Numbered from the stretch's first letter, positions 1-6,455 are shown. The stretch: 23,920 nucleotides of DNA from DAXETY01 sp051155755 (GCA_051155755.1 DAXETY010000133.1:1-23920); one strand, 5' to 3'. The notes: generated by a model not told the origin, from the sequence alone. Numbers and translations are program-made.

Positions 1-744
1 GAACAGATAGGCGCCCAGCAACGCGCGCCCCGGGTTCCAGAAGGCAAAAATCACCAGCGCCACCGCGATCCATCCGCGTCCGGCGGTCAACCCGTTGGTC
101 CACAGGTGGGTGTATGCCAGGGAAAGATACCCGCCGCCGAACCCCATCAGCCAGCCACCGGCCAGAATTCCGAACCAGCGATATCCGACGATTCGCAGCC
201 CCGAGGCCAGAGCGGCTTCCGGTGATTCCCCCACCGCCCGCAGTCCCAGCCCCCAGCGGGAATACCGCAGATAGAGCCACACCACCAGCGGCATCAGATA
301 GGAGAAGTAGACCAGGGCATCGTGGCGAAACAGGATCGGGCCCAGCAACGGCAACCGGGACAGCAGCGGCACCGCCACCGGATCGAATCCCGGAGCCGTC
401 TGCCCCACGAACGGGGTTCCCAGGTAATTGGCCAGGCCGGTGCCCAGGATGGTCAACGCCAATCCGGATACGACCTGGTTGCCGCGAAATCCCAGGCAAA
501 TCAGCCCATGCACGCCGGCCAGGCCCATACCGCAGAAGCCGGCCGCCAGAAAGCCCAGCAGCGGACTACCGCTGGACCGGGCCACCAGAAAACCCGCCAG
601 GGCGCCGACCAGCATGATCCCCTCCACACCCAGGTTCAGAACGCCGGAGCGTTCCGTGACGATCTCCCCCAGGGTGGCGTACAGGACCGGGGTTCCGGAC
701 TGGACCGCCGCCGCCATCAGCGGCACGATAAATTCCAGGTTCAT
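1..744 (-). CDS. BMP-type ABC transporter permease, second subunit (partial)
   Basis: This is the N-terminal 248 codons of an inner-membrane permease of the branched-chain amino acid/BMP (YufQ-like) class; the gene runs off the left window edge. The ATG is at 744-742 and overlaps the stop of the upstream permease as ATGA, so translation is probably coupled. The translation opens with MNLEFIVPLMAAAVQSGTPV and continues with an EIVTERSGVLNLGVEGIMLV segment, which is typical of this permease class. Several hydrophobic helices follow. It would form the membrane channel with the permease at 741-1796 and receive substrate from the binding protein at 1837-2913. The ATP-binding subunit is not in the window and probably lies beyond the left edge. 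Confidence 0.9.
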   Translation of the reverse strand, partial: MNLEFIVPLMAAAVQSGTPVLYATLGEIVTERSGVLNLGVEGIMLVGALAGFLVARSSGSPLLGFLAAGFCGMGLAGVHGLICLGFRGNQVVSGLALTILGTGLANYLGTPFVGQTAPGFDPVAVPLLSRLPLLGPILFRHDALVYFSYLMPLVVWLYLRYSRWGLGLRAVGESPEAALASGLRIVGYRWFGILAGGWLMGFGGGYLSLAYTHLWTNGLTAGRGWIAVALVIFAFWNPGRALLGAYLF

Positions 745-1796
745 CGGAGACTCGTTTTGTAACGGTTGAAAAATCCGCCGGCCAGCACCGTCAACAGAAT
801 CAATCCCTCCATAATGCCACCGAAAGCCGCCGGCACCTGCAAGTCCAGCTGCAGGGTTTCGAGTCCGACCCGCAGGCCGGCCAGCAAAAAGGAGGCAATG
901 CCGATGGCCAGCGGATTCAACTGCGCCAGCCAGGCCACAACGATGGCCGTGTAGCCGTAACCCACCACGATGCTGGGCTGCAGGCGATTCAAGCTGGCCG
1001 ACACTTCCAGAAATCCCGCCCATCCGGCCAACATGCCGCTGAGCACCATGACCAGCACCACCAGTCGGCTGTAGGAAATTCCGGCGTAGCGGGCCGCCCG
1101 CGGATTTTCTCCACCGGCTCGCAACTCGTAGCCCAGGCGCGTGAATCGCTGGAAAATCCAGCAGGCCAAACCGGCGCCGACACAAATCAGCACGCCCCAA
1201 TGCAGCCGGGTGCCGGCGATGGTTCCGACCACCGCACCGTCGGAGAATTCCGGGGTCATGGGAAACCCGAAGCTGGTCGGGTCTTTCCAGGGCCCGTAGA
1301 CCAGATAATCCAACAGCAGCACCGCAATGTAATTGAGCATCAGGGTAATGATAATCTCGTTGGCCCGCAGCCGGACCTTCAACAGCGCCGGCGCCAATCC
1401 CCAGAGCCCGCCGGTGATCGAGGCGCCGATCAGCATGCCGGGCAGCAGCAGGAATCCGGGCCAGTCAGCAAACTGCAGGGCCACCCAGGTGGCCCCCACC
1501 GCCCCCAGTGCGTATTGCCCCTCGGCACCGATGTTCCAGATCTGAAGCCGAAAGGCGACGGCGACTCCCAGAGAGCAAAGGAAAATGGGAACTGCCTTGA
1601 CCAGACAATCCTCAAGCGCCCAGGGCGAAAAAAACGCGCCTCCGATCAACAGGCGCAGCCCCTGAAGTCCCGATTTTCCCTGAATTTCCAGCAGCAGGCC
1701 GCACAGCGCCAACGACAACAGCACGGCACCGGCAAAAACAAAAAGGGAGCCCCAACCGAGGGGCTCCCGTCTTTTGTGCACCTGCAATCTCAGCAT
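741..1796 (-). CDS. BMP-type ABC transporter permease, first subunit
   Basis: This is a 351-residue, strongly hydrophobic permease of the YufP class. The segment WNIGAEGQYALGAVGATWVA and a later RANEIIITLMLNYIAVLLLD segment are characteristic of nucleoside-type BMP importers. I chose the ATG at 1796 because the short charged N-terminus (MLRLQVHKRREP) before the first helix matches the family; an upstream in-frame ATG at 1868 would overlap the binding-protein gene. It starts 40 bases after the binding-protein stop and overlaps the next permease by four bases. A perfect 9-bp hairpin followed by TTTTTGTTTTT lies within codons 10-21, so an intrinsic terminator sits inside the gene (see separate entry). 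Substrate is not directly readable; purine-type compounds are likely from the partner protein. Confidence 0.9.
   Translation of the reverse strand: MLRLQVHKRREPLGWGSLFVFAGAVLLSLALCGLLLEIQGKSGLQGLRLLIGGAFFSPWALEDCLVKAVPIFLCSLGVAVAFRLQIWNIGAEGQYALGAVGATWVALQFADWPGFLLLPGMLIGASITGGLWGLAPALLKVRLRANEIIITLMLNYIAVLLLDYLVYGPWKDPTSFGFPMTPEFSDGAVVGTIAGTRLHWGVLICVGAGLACWIFQRFTRLGYELRAGGENPRAARYAGISYSRLVVLVMVLSGMLAGWAGFLEVSASLNRLQPSIVVGYGYTAIVVAWLAQLNPLAIGIASFLLAGLRVGLETLQLDLQVPAAFGGIMEGLILLTVLAGGFFNRYKTSLR
1734..1768 (-). terminator. Intragenic intrinsic terminator in the first permease gene
   Basis: On the minus strand a 9-bp perfect stem (1768-1760 with 1753-1745, GGGAGCCCC/GGGGCTCCC, 6-base loop) is followed at once by TTTTTGTTTTT (1744-1734). 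It lies about 30 bases after the permease start codon and about 70 bases after the binding-protein stop. A ribosome starting on the permease gene could suppress it, while poor translation would let it terminate. That would yield more binding protein than permease. The structure is seen; the function is inferred. Confidence 0.75.
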
Positions 1797-1836
1797 GGGC
1801 CTCAGGTTCTCATCTTGCCGAATCTTACCGGCCGGA

Positions 1837-2913
1837 TCATTCCAGCGTGCCGATGACGCCCCGGACAAAATACTTCATGTTCAGCAATTGTTCGTCGGTG
1901 GCGGTATTGCCGGCTGCAATCTGCACGTCGCCGGTCTGATCCATGATCGGGCCGGCAAACAGGGCGGCGGTGCCGTCCAGGATTTGCTGCTTCTTTTCCA
2001 GGACCCGCTTGCGAACGTCCGGAGGCACCATGGGGCCGAAGGGTGCCAGGTCCACGATGCCTTCTTTCATGCCCCACCAGATCGACTCGGACTTCCAGGT
2101 GCCGTTGCGGACCTGCTCCACGGTCTGCACGTAAAACGGACCCCAGTTCCAGATCGGGGCTGTCAGGTGCGCCTTCGGGGCAAATATCGACATGTCGGAG
2201 TTGTATCCCACCGAGTAGGCCCCGCGCTCCTGGGCGGCTTCCTGCGGGCCCGGCGAATCCTGATGCTGGGCGATCACGTCGGCACCCACGTCGAGCAGGC
2301 TTTTGGCCGCTTCTTTTTCAGTGGCCGGGTCATACCAGGTTTTGGTCCAGACTACGCGCACCTGGGCCTCGGGATTGACCTCCAGCACGCCCAGGGTAAA
2401 CGCGTTGATACCGCGAATCACTTCGGGAATCGGAAAGGCCGCCACGTACCCGAGCGTGTTGGTTTGGGTCATTGCGCCGGCCACCATGCCGGACAAATAC
2501 CGGGCCTGGTACATGCGGCCGAAATAATTACCCATGTTCTCGGCGGTTTTATATCCCGAGCAGTGCATAAACACATGTTCCGGGAATCTGTTGGCCACTT
2601 TCAGCATCGGATCCATATAACCGAAGCTGGTGGCAAAAATCAGATCATAGCCTTTGCGGGCCATGTTCAGCATCACGCGTTCGGAATCGGGGCCCTCGGG
2701 CACGGATTCCACGTAAGAGGTGGTTGTGTTGTCCAGCTTTTCGACGGCCAGGCGGCCCTGGTCGTGGGCATAAGACCAGCCGGCATCGCCGATGGGCGAA
2801 ACGTAAACGAAACCGACTTTCATTTCTTTTTCGGCGGCCCTGCAATCCAGGGCGGCAGTGGTCAGGACCACTGAAAAAGCCAGCGCCAGCACGACAATGA
2901 TGGTTTTACGCAC
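1837..2913 (-). CDS. BMP-family ABC transporter substrate-binding protein
   Basis: This is a 358-residue periplasmic solute-binding protein of the basic membrane protein (BMP/PnrA-like) family, whose members bind nucleosides or purine bases. An N-terminal signal peptide is visible (MRKTIIVVLALAFSVVL, cleavage probably near residue 27). It is followed by the first strand KVGFVYVSPIGDAGWSYAHD and a later MGNYFGRMYQARYLSG segment, both typical of the family. The aromatic-rich form resembles the proteobacterial branch for which I recall an adenine-bound structure. The start is GTG at 2913, decided by a strong AGGAGG seven bases upstream. Two permease genes follow, and a VUT transporter gene precedes it by 68 bases on the same strand, so the four may form one operon. 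Confidence 0.92.
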   Translation of the reverse strand: MRKTIIVVLALAFSVVLTTAALDCRAAEKEMKVGFVYVSPIGDAGWSYAHDQGRLAVEKLDNTTTSYVESVPEGPDSERVMLNMARKGYDLIFATSFGYMDPMLKVANRFPEHVFMHCSGYKTAENMGNYFGRMYQARYLSGMVAGAMTQTNTLGYVAAFPIPEVIRGINAFTLGVLEVNPEAQVRVVWTKTWYDPATEKEAAKSLLDVGADVIAQHQDSPGPQEAAQERGAYSVGYNSDMSIFAPKAHLTAPIWNWGPFYVQTVEQVRNGTWKSESIWWGMKEGIVDLAPFGPMVPPDVRKRVLEKKQQILDGTAALFAGPIMDQTGDVQIAAGNTATDEQLLNMKYFVRGVIGTLE

Positions 2914-2981
2914 GATCGATCCTCCTCATTTGTTATAGAATGCAGACAACCGGCAACAAACAACCGTGGCCGGTGTGAAAT

Positions 2982-3506
2982 TCAGGCCGTGGCCCGGGCC
3001 GGCAGCTCGTCCTCCCGACCGCGCCATAAGGCCGCCACTGCTCCGGTCACGAATTTCGAGACGATTTCGCCGAAAATAATCGCAAGGAGCATGAGCGGTT
3101 CGAATACGCCCATGAAAGCGATCAGATTGAACAGGGCACTGTCCAGCGGAATGCTGACCAGGTTGGAGCCGATCACCCGCTTCAGCCAGGTGCGGTGGAG
3201 CAGGCGGTGATAGACCTCGGTGTCGGCGGTCTCGCTGAGAACGATGGCGATAAAGGAGGCGGTGATGATCCGCCATTCGACGCCCAGAAAAAGCGACTCC
3301 AGAACCATGCCCGCGGCGGCGATGAGGATCATCAGGTAAACCGGCCGGCGTCCGTAGCGGTGCACCCGGTCGCGCTGGGTGAAGGTGATGCCGAACACCA
3401 GGGTGCCCACCGACACCATTCCGAAAATCGGCAGCGGAATGAACCAGGTGGCCGTGTAGTTGGCGATCAGCACCGCAACGATGTAAATGGTCATGGAACG
3501 CAGCAT
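2982..3506 (-). CDS. VUT family transporter (YhhQ-like, probable queuosine precursor uptake)
   Basis: This is a 174-residue integral membrane protein with about five hydrophobic helices, a basic TQRDRVHRYGRR loop and the family-typical ETADTEVYHRLLHR segment. This matches the VUT_1/YhhQ family, whose characterised members take up queuosine precursors (preQ0, preQ1 or queuine). It is at the short end of the family range. The ATG at 3506 has only a weak ribosome binding site; another in-frame ATG lies four codons downstream. It is followed 68 bases later by the BMP importer genes on the same strand. The substrate is inferred from the family, not seen. Confidence 0.8.
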   Translation of the reverse strand: MLRSMTIYIVAVLIANYTATWFIPLPIFGMVSVGTLVFGITFTQRDRVHRYGRRPVYLMILIAAAGMVLESLFLGVEWRIITASFIAIVLSETADTEVYHRLLHRTWLKRVIGSNLVSIPLDSALFNLIAFMGVFEPLMLLAIIFGEIVSKFVTGAVAALWRGREDELPARATA

Positions 3507-3553
3507 GGCATATCAACCGATGGCATTTGAAACGCCGGATAAAGTACGATGGT

Positions 3554-3604
3554 GCCGTTTCTTTTGAAACGGCTGGAAATTCAGACTCCATAGCGGATTT
3601 CCGC
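3554..3604 (-). promoter_or_regulatory. Structured leader of the VUT gene (two short hairpins)
   Basis: Upstream of the VUT gene the minus strand can fold into GCGGA-AA-TCCGC (about 3604-3593) and a perfect 8-bp GCCGTTTC-AAAA-GAAACGGC hairpin (3573-3554). Neither is followed by a T-tract on either strand, so they are not terminators. I could not match the leader to preQ1-I or preQ1-II from memory. It is a candidate regulatory leader only. Confidence 0.35.
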
Positions 3605-3623
3605 CAAAAAATCAAATCGCAGT

Positions 3624-3652
3624 TTGACATGCAGACGGTCCGCCCTTAGGTT
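3624..3652 (+). promoter_or_regulatory. Candidate sigma70 promoter upstream of the FKBP gene
   Basis: A perfect -35 box TTGACA (3624-3629) is separated by 17 bases from a weak -10, TAGGTT (3647-3652). Transcription would start near 3659 and run into the hairpin at 3671-3696 before reaching the isomerase gene. Confidence 0.4.
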
Positions 3653-3670
3653 ACCGTCACCTACGCAAAT

Positions 3671-3696
3671 AGGGCAGGCACATCCTGCCCTTTTTT
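3671..3696 (+). terminator. Intrinsic terminator in front of the FKBP gene
   Basis: GGGCAGG (3672-3678) pairs perfectly with CCTGCCC (3684-3690) around a 5-base loop and is followed by six T residues. It faces the plus strand, but no plus-strand gene lies upstream. It therefore either ends a short non-coding RNA or acts as an attenuator for the isomerase gene that starts 90 bases later. Confidence 0.7.
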
Positions 3697-3785
3697 ATTG
3701 ACCGGCGGTATGCGACGTTCCGGTTTTGACTGGCGCCTTTCACCGAATCGGGTCGCAGAACCGCAACAGCGAAAGGATTGTCGTC

Positions 3786-4214
3786 ATGCAGAAAGCTCAA
3801 AAAGGAGACACGGTTCGAGTGCATTATACCGGTCGCCTGACGGATGAAACCGTTTTCGACTCTTCCCAGGGTAAAGAGCCGCTCGAAGTCACCATCGGTG
3901 AAGGCAAGCTCATCCCGGGTTTTGAGAAGCAATTGGTCGGAATGCAGGTCGGGGAAACCAAGAGCCTGGAGATCGAACCGGAAGAAGCCTACGGGGCACG
4001 TAACGATCAACTGACCACCGTAGTCCAGCGTACGGACCTGCCCAAGGATCTCGAACCCGAAGTCGGACAGCGCCTGCAGGTCACGCAGCCCGACGGCAGT
4101 GCGTTCGTCGTCCAGGTCACCGAAATGGATGACGCCTCCGTGACCCTGGATGCCAACCACCCCCTGGCCGGTGAAACCCTGAAATTCGACATCGAACTGA
4201 CCGAAATCAAATAG
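3786..4214 (+). CDS. FKBP-type peptidyl-prolyl cis-trans isomerase (SlyD-like)
   Basis: This 142-residue cytoplasmic isomerase catalyses cis/trans isomerisation of peptidyl-proline bonds and helps protein folding. The FKBP part VRVHYTGRLTDETVFDSS and the core IPGFEKQLVGMQVGETKSLE are clear. The residues between about 65 and 125 form the SlyD-type insert-in-flap domain, ending with NHPLAGETLKFDIELTEI. It lacks the histidine/cysteine-rich metal-binding tail of E. coli SlyD, as many short homologues do. The ATG at 3786 is chosen because AAAGGA lies eight bases upstream and the family starts there; the open frame extends 20 codons further upstream without an RBS. A terminator and a candidate promoter precede it. 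Confidence 0.93.
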   Translation: MQKAQKGDTVRVHYTGRLTDETVFDSSQGKEPLEVTIGEGKLIPGFEKQLVGMQVGETKSLEIEPEEAYGARNDQLTTVVQRTDLPKDLEPEVGQRLQVTQPDGSAFVVQVTEMDDASVTLDANHPLAGETLKFDIELTEIK

Positions 4215-4269
4215 ACTCTCGCTAAATGGCCGGAAACCTTCGACCGGCGGTTTGCGGTCCGCCGCCGAG

Positions 4270-4335
4270 TCAACAACCAGCCGTGAAGCGGGTGGCTTGA
4301 ATTTTCTTCCTGCGGCAACTGCCGCTGGCAAGAAG
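4270..4335 (+). repeat. Dispersed structured element, copy A (truncated)
   Basis: This 66-base stretch matches copy B (9470-9535) at about 60 of 66 positions. It includes the first hairpin (around the loop GAAG, CCnGC...GCGGGTGG) and a second hairpin with arms TTCTT...GCGGC and GCCGC...AAGAA. Similarity stops after AAGAA: the conserved 3' half found in copies B and C is missing. It lies between the convergent isomerase and acetyltransferase genes. Confidence 0.8.
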
Positions 4336-4385
4336 TTGTATGACGCGGATGCAGCAGCGGTCGTCTGCTTGTTTCATAACGCCGC

Positions 4386-4853
4386 TCAGCCCGGCATGCG
4401 CCTTACCATACATACGGTGGCACCCTGACTGAGGGCCTGATACGCCGGGGTGGATCGCAGCGCTTGCGGTACTGCGGTGCGATCGACTGCTGCAAATCCC
4501 CGCTTTGAAAAATATTCCTCGCCTTGCACGGCCAGCAGATACAAATATTCCACCTTGCGCATGCGCGCATATCGTTCGACCGCTGCCAGCAGCCGGCCGC
4601 CCACCCCTTTTCCCCGCTGTCCTTCCGCCACGGTGAGAGACCGCAGCAGGGCACAACCGCCTGCAATCTCCAGTCCCGCGACAGCGCAAATCCTTCCGCC
4701 CTTGCGCGCTACCAGAAAATCCTGCATCCGGGAGAGATCGAGATCTTCGGTGTGCAGGCCGCCGGACTCGATGAGCATCCGCACCTCCGTTTCGTCGCCC
4801 GGACGGACCCCACTGAAGGTCAGCGGCAGAATCTGATCGATATTGCGATCCAT
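4386..4853 (-). CDS. GNAT N-acetyltransferase, ArsN2-like
   Basis: This is a 155-residue acetyl-CoA-dependent N-acetyltransferase. The acetyl-CoA loop is seen as EGQRGKGVGGRLL, preceded by the strand ALLRSLTVA and followed by YLYLLAVQGEEYFSKRGF. The C-terminal pattern VPQALRSTPAYQALSQGATVCMVRRM closely resembles the family annotated as arsenic resistance N-acetyltransferase ArsN2. No other ars gene is nearby, so the arsenic link is by family only. The ATG at 4853 follows an AGGAGAAGGA ribosome site; the frame is open upstream, but the codons there do not belong to the family. It is convergent with the FKBP gene and divergent from the second GNAT gene. Confidence 0.85.
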   Translation of the reverse strand: MDRNIDQILPLTFSGVRPGDETEVRMLIESGGLHTEDLDLSRMQDFLVARKGGRICAVAGLEIAGGCALLRSLTVAEGQRGKGVGGRLLAAVERYARMRKVEYLYLLAVQGEEYFSKRGFAAVDRTAVPQALRSTPAYQALSQGATVCMVRRMPG

Positions 4854-4944
4854 GGTTCCTTCTCCTCGATTGCGCATTTCAAATTTGCAAAATGATATTG
4901 CCGAACGGTTGAAAAAACTCGTTTCAGATCTTCGATATCTCTTA

Positions 4945-5070
4945 GCGTCTGTCGGAATGCGGTGCAAGTCCGAAACTGGAAACATTCGCACTCGGTGAAA
5001 ACAAGTCGACTTGCGTCTTGCGCATTGCGGCCCGGCTATGGTATTGCCATCCTGGTGACCACAATGTGAT
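4945..5070 (+). promoter_or_regulatory. Cobalamin-riboswitch-like motif in the GNAT leader
   Basis: The plus strand at 4954-4977 reads GGAATGCGGTGCAAGTCCG followed by AAACTG. This matches the conserved GGAA..GGTG.AA.TCCG..CTG core of AdoCbl riboswitches. About 95 bases downstream, CCTGGTGACC (5051-5060) resembles the B12 box CCAGGAGACC at eight of ten positions. The intermediate CCCGCAACTGTAA segment is only partly recognisable. It could be a divergent or decayed riboswitch; a group II intron domain I fragment can look similar. Confidence 0.3.
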
Positions 5071-5107
5071 ACCTAAACGGCTCGAACCCGGTTGAAAGGG
5101 GCAGGCA

Positions 5108-5662
5108 TTGTTCGATCGAAGTGTATTTCCGTCCGGCGAGCGTGCGGCCGTCGTCGTGCGGCCGGCAAATACCGCCGATGCCCGGGCCGTCGCCGCACTG
5201 TACGTGCAAAGCTGGCGCGACACCTATCTTGGCATCATCCCCCCGGATTACCTATATACCATGTCGGTTTCCGACCATGTCCGCGAGTTTGAACAGGAAC
5301 TGGCCGATGGAAACGTGTTCGGATTCGTTGCCGAAAGGCGTGGACGGCTGGAAGGTTTTGCCACGGGAGGTCCCGAACGCAGCGGTGATTCGATCTATGC
5401 CGGCGAAATTTACACGCTCTACGTTCGCAAAACCTGCCAGCGGCGCGGCATCGGCTCCCGGCTGATCATGGCATTGGCTTCCGAGTTTCTGCGACGTGAC
5501 TTTCATTCCCTGCTTGTCTGGGTGCTGATGGAAAATCCCTGCCGGCGCTTTTATGAAAAGCGCAACGGTATTTTTCTGCGATCCCGGCGCGCGACCTTTG
5601 CGGGTGTCCTTCTGGACCTGGCAGCCTACAGCTGGATTCACGCCGGACTTTTACGCATGTAA
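5108..5662 (+). CDS. GNAT family N-acetyltransferase
   Basis: This is a 184-residue GNAT acetyltransferase. The start (VVVRPANTADARAVAALYVQ) is the usual first strand and helix. The strand IYTLYVRKTCQRRGIGSRLI carries the acetyl-CoA pyrophosphate-binding Q/R-x-x-G-x-G/A loop near residues 118-124. MENPCRRFYEKRNGIF forms the C-terminal NP..FYEK motif. The substrate is unknown. The likely start is TTG at 5108, with AAAGGGG upstream; the next ATG (5262) would remove the first strand. It is transcribed divergently from the ArsN2-like gene, and the leader carries the cobalamin-riboswitch-like motif. Confidence 0.85.
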   Translation: MFDRSVFPSGERAAVVVRPANTADARAVAALYVQSWRDTYLGIIPPDYLYTMSVSDHVREFEQELADGNVFGFVAERRGRLEGFATGGPERSGDSIYAGEIYTLYVRKTCQRRGIGSRLIMALASEFLRRDFHSLLVWVLMENPCRRFYEKRNGIFLRSRRATFAGVLLDLAAYSWIHAGLLRM

Positions 5663-5668
5663 CTTTGC

Positions 5669-5708
5669 AAAAAAGGCGACGGCCGCACCGGATGCAACGG
5701 GCGGCCGT
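5669..5708 (-). terminator. Probable terminator of the small CxxxxC protein gene
   Basis: An 8-bp perfect stem ACGGCCGC/GCGGCCGT (5708-5701 with 5686-5679, 14-base loop) is followed on the minus strand by four bases and then six T residues (5674-5669). It lies 35 bases after the stop of the gene at 5744-6037 and between two convergent genes. Confidence 0.6.
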
Positions 5709-5743
5709 TTGGGGATCTTTAATCTTTTAAACAGGTTTACGCC

Positions 5744-6037
5744 TTAGGGAACATCGGTACCCTCTTCGAACATGCATTGACCCTCCGGGCAGAAAAGGCT
5801 CAGCCAGGTGCCCTTGGTCTCTTCCGGGCTGACCCCGTGGGCGGGAATGGTAATTCGATCGCCTTCGGCCGAGCAGGCATCCGGCGGGCAGGGAACTTCG
5901 ACCCAGATTCCGGTTCCGGCCGCTGATGCGGAAGCCTTTTTTTCTTCCGGCATGGCCTCGATTTCAGACTCTTCGAGAATGCGGGCACCGGGCAGAAAAA
6001 CTTTTAACCGGGCGGATTTGACGTCATGTTTTACCAT
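5744..6037 (-). CDS. Small hypothetical protein with two CxxxxC pairs
   Basis: I do not recognise this 97-residue protein. It has two similar cysteine pairs, CPPDAC (residues 50-55) and CPEGQC (83-88), each after a hydrophobic or aromatic stretch (WVEVP and WLSLF). This suggests a bound metal ion or a disulfide-stabilised fold. The N-terminal half is charged (KSARLKVFLPGARILEESEIEA) and no signal peptide is seen. The ATG at 6037 is chosen because AGGAGGG lies upstream at good distance; an ATG seven codons earlier lacks a site. It is divergent from the DAHP synthase transcription unit and followed by a probable terminator. Confidence 0.7.
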   Translation of the reverse strand: MVKHDVKSARLKVFLPGARILEESEIEAMPEEKKASASAAGTGIWVEVPCPPDACSAEGDRITIPAHGVSPEETKGTWLSLFCPEGQCMFEEGTDVP

Positions 6038-6121
6038 GGTAACCCTCCTGAAATGCATTAACAGTTCATTCCGCTACCTTCATTGGAAGGGTAAGTTCAA
6101 AACCGTTGCTGTCAAATCATT

Positions 6122-6145
6122 CAAGATCTTCATCCAAGATCTTCA
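6122..6145. repeat. Tandem 11-base repeat with two AAGATCTT palindromes
   Basis: CAAGATCTTCA occurs at 6122-6132 and again at 6135-6145, a 13-base period. Each copy contains the palindrome AAGATCTT. It lies upstream of the DAHP synthase promoter and could be a regulator site, or a chance duplication. Confidence 0.5.
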
Positions 6146-6221
6146 CCGGCGATTTCAACGCAAGTGCCGCAAGCCACCGATGGGTCCCCGAAATTTTTTC
6201 GGTTCCGGTGGATTTCACCGC

Positions 6222-6250
6222 TTGACTTTTAAATCCGGTCTTCCTAAACT
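6222..6250 (+). promoter_or_regulatory. Sigma70 promoter of the DAHP synthase attenuator unit
   Basis: TTGACT (6222-6227) is separated by exactly 17 bases from TAAACT (6245-6250). Initiation near 6257 would give a leader RNA that contains the leader peptide, the antiterminator and the terminator before the structural gene. Confidence 0.7.
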
Positions 6251-6283
6251 GTTGTTCATCAAACCATCACTTGCGACAAAAAC

Positions 6284-6373
6284 ATGTTCGGCAATCCTTT
6301 AAACACAGGCAGATGGGCTGGTTTCCGCTACGGTTATTACTATTATCCCGTCGGACTGCCTGAGGTGCGCTGA
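6284..6373 (+). CDS. Tyrosine-rich leader peptide of the DAHP synthase gene
   Basis: This is a 29-codon open frame starting with ATG at 6284 and ending with TGA at 6371-6373. The six codons 6329-6346 read Tyr-Gly-Tyr-Tyr-Tyr-Tyr, and Trp and Phe codons stand just upstream (6314 and 6323). It lies between a good promoter and an intrinsic terminator, directly before the first-step enzyme of aromatic amino acid synthesis. This is the classical arrangement of a ribosome-mediated attenuator, with charged tRNA-Tyr as the probable signal. The ribosome binding site is weak (GCGAC before AAAAAC). The peptide itself probably has no function beyond its translation. Confidence 0.85.
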   Translation: MFGNPLNTGRWAGFRYGYYYYPVGLPEVR

Positions 6374-6429
6374 AACCGTCCAAACGAACCGTTCAAGCCG
6401 CAGGCAGAATCCCGCCTGCGGCTTTTTTT
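6329..6429 (+). promoter_or_regulatory. Tyrosine-responsive transcription attenuator
   Basis: Three mutually exclusive pairings can be drawn. (1) ACGGTT at 6330-6335, in the Tyr codon run, can pair with AACCGT at 6374-6379 (or 6388-6393). (2) CTGCCTG at 6356-6362, near the end of the leader frame, is fully complementary to CAGGCAG at 6401-6407, which is the distal part of the terminator 5' arm plus two loop bases: a 7-bp antiterminator. (3) The terminator at 6395-6429. A ribosome stalled on Tyr codons would block pairing 1 and leave the antiterminator free. A ribosome reaching the stop at 6373 would cover 6356-6362 and allow termination. The pairings are read from the sequence; the mechanism follows trp/pheA-type attenuation. 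Confidence 0.75.
6395..6429 (+). terminator. Attenuator terminator before the DAHP synthase gene
   Basis: AAGCCGCAGGC (6395-6405) pairs perfectly with GCCTGCGGCTT (6414-6424) around an 8-base loop and continues into a run of seven T residues ending at 6429. The DAHP synthase ATG follows 26 bases later. Confidence 0.9.
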
Positions 6430-6455
6430 GTTTCCGGACGCCCGAGGAGATTGAT

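Noticed and set aside
1774..2874. Long plus-strand open frame (366 codons) opposite the binding-protein gene
   Set aside because: It is the mirror of a well-recognised BMP gene, is rich in His and Gly from the opposite strand, and has no family features.
4243..4266. GGCGG/CCGCC hairpin after the FKBP gene as an intrinsic terminator
   Set aside because: It has no T-tract; it may contribute to transcript end stability only.
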